64,000 nt of DNA from Telmatactis stephensoni (taxonomy: Eukaryota; Cnidaria; Anthozoa; Actiniaria; Isophelliidae). Position numbers and translations under genes: made by a program. The notes beneath the pieces are model-generated. The model searched no databases and had not been told where the DNA came from. It saw only the letters and a list, made by a program, of their open reading frames with translations. The DNA is taken from the NCBI GenBank assembly GCA_029948255.1, contig JALIZF010001485.1:260001-324000 (forward strand), in the 5' to 3' direction. Below, one piece after another: positions 10,901 through 20,600 of the stretch. Position 1 is the first letter of the stretch. Each line of letters begins with the position of its first letter.

Positions 10901-11980
10901 TGCAACCATCTCGTGAAACTGACCTGGGGAAAGTTTCAGCTGAATGACCATGTTACACGGTGCAATGCGTTGTGAAACTTGTCTGGCCATGATGATTGAG
11001 GCAAGTTTCAGATAAAAGTTTCACTGTACGTGTAACAGTGCCTTAATTCAAAAATGCATCTTTAGGCTAAATGAAATAAGCAAAGTTAAAATTGAAGACA
11101 GCAGTCTCTTGTGTGAATGGTTGCCATGGTTATCCCCTTTGCTGCCAGGGACAGGCGTGTCCCTTATGGTGGCATTTTGGCACCAAGCCCAACCTCATCA
11201 GTGCCGATAAGCTTAATAATTAATTAATTAATTAATTAATAATTAATAATAAATTGCTGCTTTAGTGACAGTGGAGGACAGGTCTGAACTGTAATTATTA
11301 CAGTTCAGACCTGTCCTGCACACTAAAGCAGCAATTTTCTTTTCTCTGAGCAAAAAAATGCATGGGAGAACCTCCCAATCTCTTCTGGATCATACATCAA
11401 TTTAATTTTATTTCCTTTTAGGGCTGACAAGAGAGTGTCTGAACTTAATGAAGAAGGAGCAGAGTTTAAACAATTCCTAGTCAAAGCTTGTCATGTAATC
11501 ATGGAACACAAGGCCGTTATGAGTGTAAGTAGTAGCAGAAAGCTTTCTTACATGATTTTAAACAGTAATTTGTAGTATAGTAATTTGTCGTACAGTAATT
11601 TATAGTGTATTTTAAAATTAATTTTCATGGTACGGACTGTGTAGCGGCAGGCCAAGGCACCATCCTATGCTCACAGTTTACCATGCATGTTATATGTTTT
11701 TGTAAAGCGCCTAGAGCAGATTTTGAATAGGCGCTATATAAATGATCATTATTATTATGATTATGATTATATCATGTTTATGATAAAGTACATGTAATGT
11801 GAGATTGGCATTATTATGACAGAATGCTGAGAGAAAGCCTCTTCTGATAGTGATTGAGCCACCTTAACCTTTCTTACCTTCTATTTTTCACAGAAATCTG
11901 TCAAGGAAATTGAAGAAAAAGCCAAAAGGGCATTAGAAGAAACAAAAAGCTTACAAGTACATTTACCTCAGTTAGACTAG
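4977..11980 (+). CDS. NDC80: Kinetochore protein NDC80 homologue (C-terminal half, 5' incomplete)
   Basis: NDC80 (Hec1) is the microtubule-binding subunit of the outer-kinetochore NDC80 complex. Exons: 4977-5003 (weak 27-nt exon), 5227-5291, 6579-6666, 7193-7236, 7446-7607, 8204-8353, 8963-9052, 9657-9749, 10574-10704, 11422-11524, 11894-11980. They give about 345 residues, nearly all heptad-rich coiled coil. Diagnostic stretches are YNETARKLKLVPAT and GFDFEMHFNPQQPG, which match the conserved RKLKLIP..YDFEIKFNP segment next to the NDC80 loop, followed by the loop-proximal PELLNLKERITERI. The stop is TAG at 11978-11980. The family is about 640 residues long, so the CH domain and basic tail are missing; they were not found between 2801 and 4976 and may lie left of the window. 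The 6579 acceptor was chosen only because it keeps frame. The gene is convergent with PPIL4. Confidence 0.9.
6159..6305. mobile_element. Near-perfect hairpin element
   Basis: Arms of about 72 bp fold around TTTAGTAATAATTACTAAA (centre near 6232); the outer ends are GATGTATTAGGTCATGGCAA and its complement. Near identity of the arms suggests a young foldback MITE. Intron of NDC80. Confidence 0.8.
6903..7046. mobile_element. AGCAGATTTCGTATG MITE, copy 1
   Basis: About 145 bp with ends GCAGATTTCGTATGAGTGTG and its inverted form CACACTCATACAAAATCTG; the middle carries the shared GCCATGACTGTGTCAGTGCCATG. One of eight full-length family members in the window. Intron of NDC80. Confidence 0.85.
7655..8180. 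repeat. Minisatellite, about 21-bp unit
   Basis: About 24 units of TTGGTAGGGTGTCAGTAGG TTG, with variants (TTAGTAGGGTG, GGATGTC), end just before the NDC80 exon at 8204. G-rich on the coding strand. There are no unique spacers, so this is not a CRISPR array. Confidence 0.95.
8433..8742 (+). mobile_element. tRNA-derived SINE, family B, copy 1
   Basis: The head has TGGCCGAGTGGTTAGAATGC (A box) and GGTTTGAGTTCAAGCTC (B-box-like), then the family body TTTGTTTGATGTGTTGTTCT and CCTCCCTCAGCAAAAATCAA, shared with the copies at 15771 and 56866. Intron of NDC80. Confidence 0.75.
9779..9931. mobile_element. AGCAGATTTCGTATG MITE, copy 2
   Basis: Begins AGAGCAGATTTCATATGAG and ends CAGTCATATGAAATCTGCTCT; starts 30 bp after an NDC80 exon (9657-9749). 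Confidence 0.85.
9986..10144. mobile_element. TTGAAGGGTT MITE, copy 1
   Basis: Ends AATTGAAGGGTTC and AAACCCTTCAATT are inverted; the subterminal TAAGTGACTTTTTGATG pairs with CATCAAAAAGTCACTTA. TA flanks both sides. The copy at 14081 has the same layout. Intron of NDC80. Confidence 0.8.
10747..11043. mobile_element. GTTACACGCTGAAAC palindromic element, copy 1
   Basis: Ends GCTGTTACATGCTGAAAC and GTACGTGTAACAGTGCC are inverted, with many internal GAAACTTGTCT / AGTTTCAGATAAAAG repeats on both strands. The same family lies in opposite orientation at 13785. Intron of NDC80. Confidence 0.8.
11252..11336. mobile_element. Short hairpin element
   Basis: Arms AATTGCTGCTTTAGTG..ACAGGTCTGAACTGTAA and their complement form a stem of about 40 bp, next to a TTAA-rich tract. 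Intron of NDC80. Confidence 0.8.
11630..11765 (+). repeat. Retroelement 3'-tail-like repeat
   Basis: Contains GTAAAGCGCCTAGAGCAGA..AGGCGCTATATAAATG followed by an ATT/TTA run. The same tail recurs at 45838 (+) and 53165 (-). It looks like the conserved 3' end of a LINE/SINE family; the exact class cannot be told from this stub. Intron of NDC80. Confidence 0.6.
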
Positions 11981-12105
11981 GCCTGTGTATATGCAGAAAC
12001 ATCAGTTTTAACAATTTGGACTTACTTTTAGTTCACTGTTAGTCTCTCACTGCTGCCACAGATGGCTCAATTAAAGTCATCTAAGATAACTCTGATTGTA
12101 TATAG

Positions 12106-12355
12106 CTATTTCAATTAACGTTGTCGCTGAAAAGCCTAAAGGCTAAAGCCTTTCAAATATCTTTTGTGTACTAACAAACTTCTCTGTAGGCTATCTACGA
12201 ATTAAGGAATATGTGTCCAAGTTGTAGAATTTGCGAGCATACAGCGAGGTTTTTATTGTAATGATGTCACGGTGATAAAATTTTTCATGAATTCCACTCT
12301 CAAAGCTTTAGGCTTTAGGCTTTTTTTCAGCGACAACGTTAATTGAATTAGCTAT
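12106..12355. mobile_element. Palindromic element with TTAACGTTGTCGCTGAAAA arms
   Basis: AGCTATTTCAATTAACGTTG..AAAGCCTAAAGGC on the left mirrors GCCTTTAGG-like sequence and CAACGTTAATTGAATTAGCT on the right. Stem about 50 bp each side. Confidence 0.8.
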
Positions 12356-12660
12356 ATAAAGTGAATATTGATACATTATAGTTTACCATTATAGTGATTA
12401 TAGTTTTTTAATGATCTCTCTCATTCTTGAGATGCTGTCAGCCTCCTTGAATGCCACTTCTAAAGTTTCAGAATGCATTTTAAAGCCGTTTGGGATTAAA
12501 AGCACCAAAAGAGTTTGCACAGTTGTACATAGAGTTTGAATGCCGGTTTCATAGGACTGTGAAAAACACAATATGATTTGATTGATGACCAATCAAAACA
12601 CAAGCACAGCAAGACAATAACCCTTTTTACATTGATCTTAAGGAATATAAAACGCGCGCG

Positions 12661-12809
12661 CATGTCTCTGTATTGTGATATAAACACGATGGAAGATGTA
12701 GAGCAAGAGAAAAGCAAGCTTAGGAACACGAGGCATAGCCAAGTGTTTCTCTTGCTTTTCGAGTGCTCTACATCTTCCATCGTGTTTATATCACAGTACA
12801 GAGACATAA
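12661..12809. mobile_element. Palindromic element
   Basis: ATGTCTCTGTATTGTGATAT..GATGGAAGATGTAGAGCA and its inverted copy form 58-bp arms around a 30-bp loop. Open frames over it are consequences of the palindrome. Confidence 0.8.
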
Positions 12810-13784
12810 GCGATCATTTTATATTGCTTTTATAAAATATTTTCGACGTTTTTTGAGCGCGTTATATCTCAAATATTTTGTAATGTCATATAAAAAGTGC
12901 TCTACTACCATATGTTGTGTATTATTTTATTATTCTAGGATGAATTGAGTAGAAATTATACTTCTCACTTTTTCACAGTCTTTTTATTTAGATTTCACAC
13001 TTTTAAAAAGTCCTAGAGTATCTGTGTTTGGTGATGTTTTATGTATAAAAGATATTCCTTATGGGAGTATGTGTACATTAATTTATATTACAGTACTATA
13101 TTAAACTATAGAATAAAATACATTATTCATTGTGGATGAAATAATAAAGGATATTTATTCAATTGTCTCATGTGAGTAAATAAAGTATCCTTTATTACAT
13201 TAAACTAGTTATAAAGCTTTTTTACATGTAAGTAACTATAACAATTTATCTTTATTTAGTTAATAAAAAGATTCATTGTTGGCATTTCTCATTTCTCTAT
13301 GTTACAGCTAAATAAGAACAATCAGCATTTATCTCTGAAAGACTCACAACAGTAAAATTCCAAACTGGAAAACCTGCTTGTGTTCGATTCATAATTTTTC
13401 TGCTTTATCCGGGTCATCCACTACGGTTAGAACGAAGCTTGTGATTTGGTAAAGAAACAAAAACAAAGAATTGGGGGATTACTCTGAACAATGTCTTTTT
13501 GTTCTACTTGTTGCCTGTGGCATTGTTTCCTTCCAACCGTAGTGTATTACTGCTTTATCTCAGAGAAATGACATTTACTTGACAAGTACATCACTGTACA
13601 GACTATGTTCATGTTATATCTGAACAGTCACTGTTCTAGAGATTCAGATAATTCTATTTGATGTTCTAGAAGGTAAGACTGATTCCATAAGTTGACCTGT
13701 TTGATCCTCAGTTGGGTTTCCTGTGGTGGTGAGGAGGGGGGGACTGACTTATGGAATAAGTATACTAGAAGATGTGATTGTAAA

Positions 13785-14012
13785 GGTGCTGTTACACGCT
13801 GAAACATTCCTCTGAAACTTGCCTCAATTGCCATATTTGTGAGGCAAGTTTCACAATGCATTTCACCGTGTAACGTGGTCATTTAGCTGAAACTTTTCCT
13901 GGGTCAGTTTTACGAGACGGTTTCAGGATGAAATTTTAGCGTGTAACACCGTTATGAAATTTGTCTCACATGGGCAATCGACAAGTTTCAGATAAAAGTT
14001 TCAGTGCCTTAA
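13785..14012. mobile_element. GTTACACGCTGAAAC palindromic element, copy 2
   Basis: Opposite orientation to 10747-11043. Starts GTGCTGTTACACGCTGAAAC, has internal TTACACGGTGAAA-type repeats, and ends CAGATAAAAGTTTCAGTGCC. Confidence 0.8.
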
Positions 14013-14080
14013 GACACTTGCAAATCTATGGAGCAGTATCTCAATGGCCTTCAGAGCTTCCATTTGTAACAAAGTTTTGC

Positions 14081-14239
14081 ATTTGAAGGGCTCCACATGA
14101 AAACAGCCTAAGTGACTTTTCCGATGATTTTTTTCAATGGTATAAAATGATATCAATTAACTTTCCTGTGCCAAAAAATCAATGTCTGAGCATCCATCAA
14201 AAAGTCACTTAGGTCATTTTCACAGAAAACCCTTCATTT
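14081..14239. mobile_element. TTGAAGGGTT MITE, copy 2
   Basis: Same layout as 9986-10144: TTTGAAGGGCTC at one end, AAACCCTTCATTT at the other, with TAAGTGACTTTTCCGATG and CATCAAAAAGTCACTTA inside. Confidence 0.8.
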
Positions 14240-14401
14240 AGTACCAGCTATATGGTTTCAAAAACACGAAAGTTTATATCTTTCTCAAACTATCTGCTCT
14301 TGTGCTTGTAATACTCATCTTTACTTCTTTCCCTTCTTTTTCCATCCTATATGGAAGAACATTTTAGAAATTAAACCAAACATTGAAGCCACTGATTTAG
14401 C

Positions 14402-14692
14402 AGGGTTCGTAATGGTCATGCAAAACCCAAAGAGTCATGAAATTCATGATTTTATTTCCATGCCTGGAAAGTCATGGAATTTAGATTAAAGCCATGGAAA
14501 ATCATGAAAAATGGCATGAGAATTAGTTGCTTATTTTAGGAAAAAAGATAAAATTTTATTTTTTCCAGTGAAAAGTAGCCCAGTACCACGAAAAGTATTG
14601 GCTAAAATTTGGTCATGGGAAATAGAAAACAGTCATGGAAAAGGTCATTGAAAGTCATGAAATTTTGATACTCTAAAATAGTATGAACCCTT
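14402..14692. mobile_element. AGGGTTCGTA-type foldback element abutting the PPIL4 stop
   Basis: Ends CAGGGTTCGTAATGGTCATG and TAGTATGAACCCTTTTT are inverted, and the interior repeats TCATGGAAA/AGTCATGAAA many times. Its right edge lies next to the PPIL4 stop codon at 14694-14696. Confidence 0.65.
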
Positions 14693-14693
14693 T

Positions 14694-17600
14694 TTAGAAC
14701 AAATCAATAAATTTTACCTCTTTTCTATGATGTGAAGAGTCTCTGTGTCTGTCCTCATTGTGATGCTTTCTTTTGTCATTCTTTTTACTTTCATATTTAT
14801 TATCTTTTCCTTTTCTATCTCTTCTGTCATCAGCATCATCATCACAACTTTCATCATATCTTTTCTTGTTTCTCCTTCTGTCATTTTGATCTCTTCTCTC
14901 CTTTCTATCATCAGTTTGATCTCTTCTTTCCTTTTTCCTTTTCTTAATGTCATTGTCAGGGCTTTCATTTCTTATTTCTTTTCTTTTTTGCCTGTCATAT
15001 TCACCAGTGTCATCTTGTCTTCTATGATGTCTTCTTTCATCTTCACTACTGCTGTCTTTTCTCTTTTCTTTCCTTTTTGTGTCATCACGGCTGCCTTGTC
15101 TTCTGTGATAATTTCTCTTATCATCTTCATCACTACTGCTCACTTGCCTTCTTTCCTTTCTTTTCCTTGTATTATCATCACTAGAACTACTTATCTTGTG
15201 TCTTCTTTTGCTAGACTCTTGGTCTCTGTATGAATGTTTCTCTTTTTTCTTCTCTGTTTTCTTGTCATCTCCACCATCATCATCAAACACCAGATCATAT
15301 CTACAAAACTGGCTAAGGAGAACTACTTGATGACAATTAATACAAATTCTTTTGTTGATATTTTGATTAGCAGCAATAGGGGAATCTTTTTGTTTACATT
15401 TTCCCTTAGCATAAATTGAACTTTTATAAACAAACAATCATATTTACTAAAACTTTAAAATGATATCTCCACTAGTTTCAAAGTTGTAAAAGGACTTTGA
15501 AAATTGCAAAATTTAATTATTGCTTTATGACGAGGTATTAGCCTGCCGTACATACATATACTGTAAAGTTTTGCAAAAATACCTAAAATTATAAATTTCT
15601 TGAAAACTATTGATTAGAAACTGCACTGAAATTTTCCTGTATATCTAAGAGGGATGCCTTCTCATTTGTAAAGTCTTTGCTTATATATTGAAATAATAAA
15701 TAATAATAATAAATAATAATAATAATAATAATAATAAATATTTTAATTTTCAGTGACAATCACTCCACACTCACTACCACCTTTCACCGCTGTGGTCCGG
15801 TGTTCGAGTCCCAGCTCGGACGCTGGATCATATGTGAGTTTGAGTTTGTTTGATGTGTTGTTCTCTACCATACCATGTGTTTTTTTCTCTGGGTTCTCCG
15901 GTTTTTCCTCCCTCAGCAAAAACCAACATGTGAGTTCTTAATTTGTTGTCTAAAAATCTCTGTGGACCAATGAGGCAATAGTATGAAATAGTATGTATAG
16001 CTGTTCACTTATCAATATAATTATTCAATTTCTTTAACCAACACAGCAAGATTTTATTCAAAAGATACTTGTCCCTCCTTGATGTGTTCTTTACAGTATA
16101 TTGGGGTTTTTCATCCTTCTTTTCAGAGATGACAGGTTTAGCTCCTAGCAAATAAAATAGAGTAGAGAATCTTAGACCTGGGCTCAAGAGTACAGAGGGG
16201 TGCTCACAATATACCCTTAATGTACTACTGTCTGACCACCTGTGGCCATGCAGTTGGTGAGGTGGGAGGTCTGCATGGGTAATTATTAGAGCTAAATCAG
16301 GAATAAATTTATTTAAAGAAAACCTTTTGTTTTAACCCCAAGATTAACAATACAGTGATTACCCTTTGGACAAATGGCCTCTAGGTAGGGAAAGGGTTAC
16401 TTGGTAGTATGCTGTATGCTTTATTCAGGGGCATACAGGGGCGCCCCCTGTACGCCCCTGTTTAATCACAAGGTAAGAGAAAGAAATTTTTTATGTGCTA
16501 AAAAAGAGGACTATTTATCATCAGTTGTTCCCTTTAGCACAAGCTTATCTTTCAGGAAGTTGACAGTGCACTCTTTACCCCCCTCTCTCCATCAGTGATC
16601 CATTTTAAGGGTATTTAAAACTACTTAAAGCTACACAGAATGGAAAGAAGTCAAAACAAGTATGAGGTCACTGGGAATCAAACTCGAACATTTTGCATCA
16701 GAAAGCTGCACACTAACGAACTGAGCTACATGTGCTACCTTAGAGGTGGCCCTGTAGGTTTTCGTGAGCTAATTGACTGATTACAAAGGTAAAAGGCAAA
16801 GAGTCCATATTTTATGTCGGTAGCTTGTCATAGGTGCTCCGTTTTAAGGGTATTTAAAGCAAATTAAAGCTTCATGGAAAGAAAAGAAATCAAAACCAGG
16901 ATATGAGGTCACTGGGAATTGAACTCGGGACCTCTTACACCAAAGGTCGTGCACTAACCAACTGTGCCATCCTTGCTCTTTACTTACGGGGGTAGGGTAG
17001 GGTTTCCTCTTGATGCAATACAATCATTACCTTGCTTTGTCCATTTTACATGTGCAACTGACTGTGAAAAATCCACATGGATTCGTCGATCATCTATGAG
17101 AACATTATCCATCTTGAAATACGCTCTTTCACAATCTTCTTCCTAAATAGTTATAATACTATGGTTCAGGCAATATGGACATGATATATATGGATAGATT
17201 TTTCTTAAGGCTGAGACACAATGCACTTGTCTTGTAAATTGTCTGCAACATTACGCACAACACAGAGTCGAGTTGCACCATGTGTCCACACTGACAACAG
17301 TTGATTTAGGATTGTGTAGTACTTCTGAATCTATTTCTGAAACATTATGCTAAACATTGCACGAGTTGATACATGGTACTTGCTTTTACAGCCAGCATAG
17401 CAACCATGTTGCTTAGTAACAAGATATGTCCAAGCACCCCTAACAGCTTCTTAGTACTATTTACATTGCATGCTTGAAGTATTTGACATACTCTAGTATT
17501 TCATTTCATCCATCACCTTTTCAAACTCAATGAAAGCATACTGAAGTGACTCTCCAGATTTTTGATCCCGCACTACTTCACAACTGAAAAATAAATAATG

Positions 17601-20600
17601 ATCATGTCTCAAGCACTGGCTAATTTTCCTCTGCTCTTCCATCTACCTCATACTCCTGCTATCTGGAACAGGCTTTTTATAGATCCATTTACTGTGCTAA
17701 AATAACGTCCTTATTGACTGAGTGGGAGGGCAAATGGGAAAATATTTTGCTTGAGGTCATGCCGACAGTATACCAAATGACCAAGACTTGAATATTTTCT
17801 CATCTGGCCCAACCTTACTCAGTCAATAGGCAATCCATCATATGAACCCCCTTTTTTTGTTTAAATAAGTACTAAAAAAGAGTCTGACTAAAAAAATAAG
17901 TAAGCAGAAAGTAAGCAGAAACGAGTAGGGCCAGATGGGTTTTTCTGGCCTGCTCATGATCACACAAAGCTGTTTGGCCCCACTCACGTCATATTTTCTG
18001 AAATGTTTTATTAAGAGCTCACAAGCAGGCCTAATTATGTCATATGATAAGATAAAGTTATTCATAAATTTGTTCTTTCAGTGTACCTGGTTATAGCACC
18101 GAATCGTGAGAATATAATTTCCAAATCTTCATCTGTAGTTACTGGGTTTAGCTTACAAACAAACAGTACATTCTCTGGTGGTTTAATGTCTGCATCAGGT
18201 ATATCACCAATCTAGAAGGTTACAGAATATCATTATATAATAATATAATTATATAATATATATAAAATTATCCAAACTATAAGGTTAATATATATTTGTA
18301 GGTTGGAGGAGTTTATTCTGATACATAACTAATTCTTTAGCATCTTTCTGAATGCATGTTCACAAAAACAATTGATTTTAACCCAGACTCATAGCCACTA
18401 GAAGCAAGTAAGGCAATTGCCTTTGTAAATTTTTCACCCCTTTAGCCCAAGCCTGCTATTTGTGTTTTGTATTCTTTAATTTATGCCAACCTATCTTCAC
18501 AAGTTACCATCACATTTTGCAGCCAATAGACCATTTCATGGTTCTCGTCGCTCAACTTCAGCCTCGACAGCTAAGCGTGTAATATATTCTTTAGAAATTG
18601 ACTATAGCCCATGGTAATATAAGGAATGCACACATCAACAAACAATTCAAACACTTTAAAATTCCACGGGCTGTAGTCAAATTCTAAAGAATATAATTAT
18701 TACACGGTGTCAAGGCTGAGTTGGAGCCATGAGAACTGTTAAATGGTCTATTCCCAAATTTTTCCTCAATTTTGCTCTAGCTATAGGCTGGCCTGGTTCT
18801 GGTCAGTAAGCAGAAAAAGGTAGTAAAGGGAGACCAGGCTCTATAATACATGAAAAACAATGTTATACAGACTTAGTATTATTATCTTATTTACAAATTT
18901 ATGAAGAAATAACATACGTATAATCACTATAGATGAGCATCTAACAAAATCAACCTGACATCCAAGTCCCAGTTGTTTGAAGGGCAATAAGTGTTAACCT
19001 GGGTTAAAATGAATGTTTTTTTTATTTCATTATTTAATCCAGGGTAATTCCTGATGCCCTATCAAACAGCTGGGCCAAGGCATCTTTACTGGTCACACCC
19101 TGTTATTAAATCAGTGTATATAATGTCTACTGACCAATACATACCGACATGGACTCATAATATCAGTACACCTGAGGACAGTATCTCAATGTCTGGTTGC
19201 TATGACAACCAACTATGCAGGTAGAGCAAAGCTGGCAATGCATGCATAGTCAACCAAAAATGAACATAATAGACGTGACTCCTAACCGGCTAATGTGTTG
19301 CTAAATCCAAAACCTCTGGGAATAAGATTCTTTGTCTTTTGCATTTCAATATGTGGAAACAAATTTAAAGTTCTTATTCCCAGAGTTTTTGAATTGGGTG
19401 GAAAAGCATATAGCAATGCATTAGCTGGTTTGGTTTATGGGCTTAATCTCACTACTCTGCCAGAGAGAAAAGGATACTGCAAGCACCTTCTGGGCAACAT
19501 CAAGCAGATTCTCGCAGAGATTTCATTTTCCTTCTTGTGGAGAAGAGAAATAATGAACTCTCTTCCAAGCAGTGATACTACTTACTGTAACATAACTATG
19601 AAACTAAAGCATTACATACCATTTCTAGTATTTGTGCACCAGCTTTCTGTTCTCTCTGTGCAATCATCTCTTCTATCTCTTCTGTTGTTTTGCCTTCTGT
19701 GTCATCAATTTTCTCATCAGCTCCAATACGTTCACTCTGTAGTTACAGTAATTTATGCTCCGTTTTAAGGGTATTTAAAGCTAATTAAAGCTACATGGAA
19801 AGGAAAGAAGTTGAAACAAGGATGTGAGGTCTGGCTGGGGATCGAACTTGGGACCTCTCGCACCGAAGGCCGTGCACTAACCAACTGTGCAGGGGCGTAT
19901 CCAGAATATTTCAAAGGGGGGTCACACTTTCCATTTTCCACCAAAGGGGGGTCACACTTCCAATTTTTCAATCTTTCTCCAGTCAGATTCTTTTATTTCT
20001 ATCATCTTTTTGTTTTCAAAGGGGGTCACGGGCACCCTGGGACCCCCCTGGATACGCCCCTGCTGTGCCATCCTTGCTCCTTAAAAATTCACATTATAAT
20101 TCATTTAAATTAGGGCCACTTATTTTTTGCAACTCTTGAGTTTGCTAATTTTTTGTGAAATTAAAGTATTGTGAAAATTTCATGTAAAAAGATAATAATG
20201 ATAATAATATGATAGTGATGACAATGATTATGTGGCACAAACTGTACCTCAAGCTGGTCTTTATTTGGTTCAGGTGAACGGTCAGGAATCTGAAGTCCAC
20301 TGGGATCATCAAATGGATCATCTAGTATTACAGTATGACTTATCCTGGAATAAATAGTTATACAGCAAAATAATGAGTATTACACAATCATTGCTGGTTG
20401 AACACAAGCAAAATGTGGGTCTATTAGACCTTCCTACATCTTGGTCCATTAGACCTCCTGCATCTGGATCCATTAAGACTTTCCATTTCATGGTTTGTTA
20501 GACATGGCTGTGTTAGACCTATATCTGGATTTGTAAGACCTCCCTATAATTATCTTGATCTATTAGACATCCTCTATCTGGATCTGTAAAATCTCCCCAT

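Larger units (their letters stand above)
11981..14693. other. Convergent spacer between NDC80 and PPIL4
   Basis: 2.7 kb lying 3' to both genes. No coding exon seen. Much of it is palindromic repeats (12106-12355, 12661-12809, 13785-14012, 14081-14239, 14402-14692), plus a weaker inverted pair at about 13390-13555 (CCACTACGGTTAGAACGAAG and CAACCGTAGTG). Confidence 0.6.

Noticed and set aside
14745..15233. Plus-strand open frame of 162 codons, hydrophobic
   Set aside because: It is the antisense shadow of the charged last exon of PPIL4.
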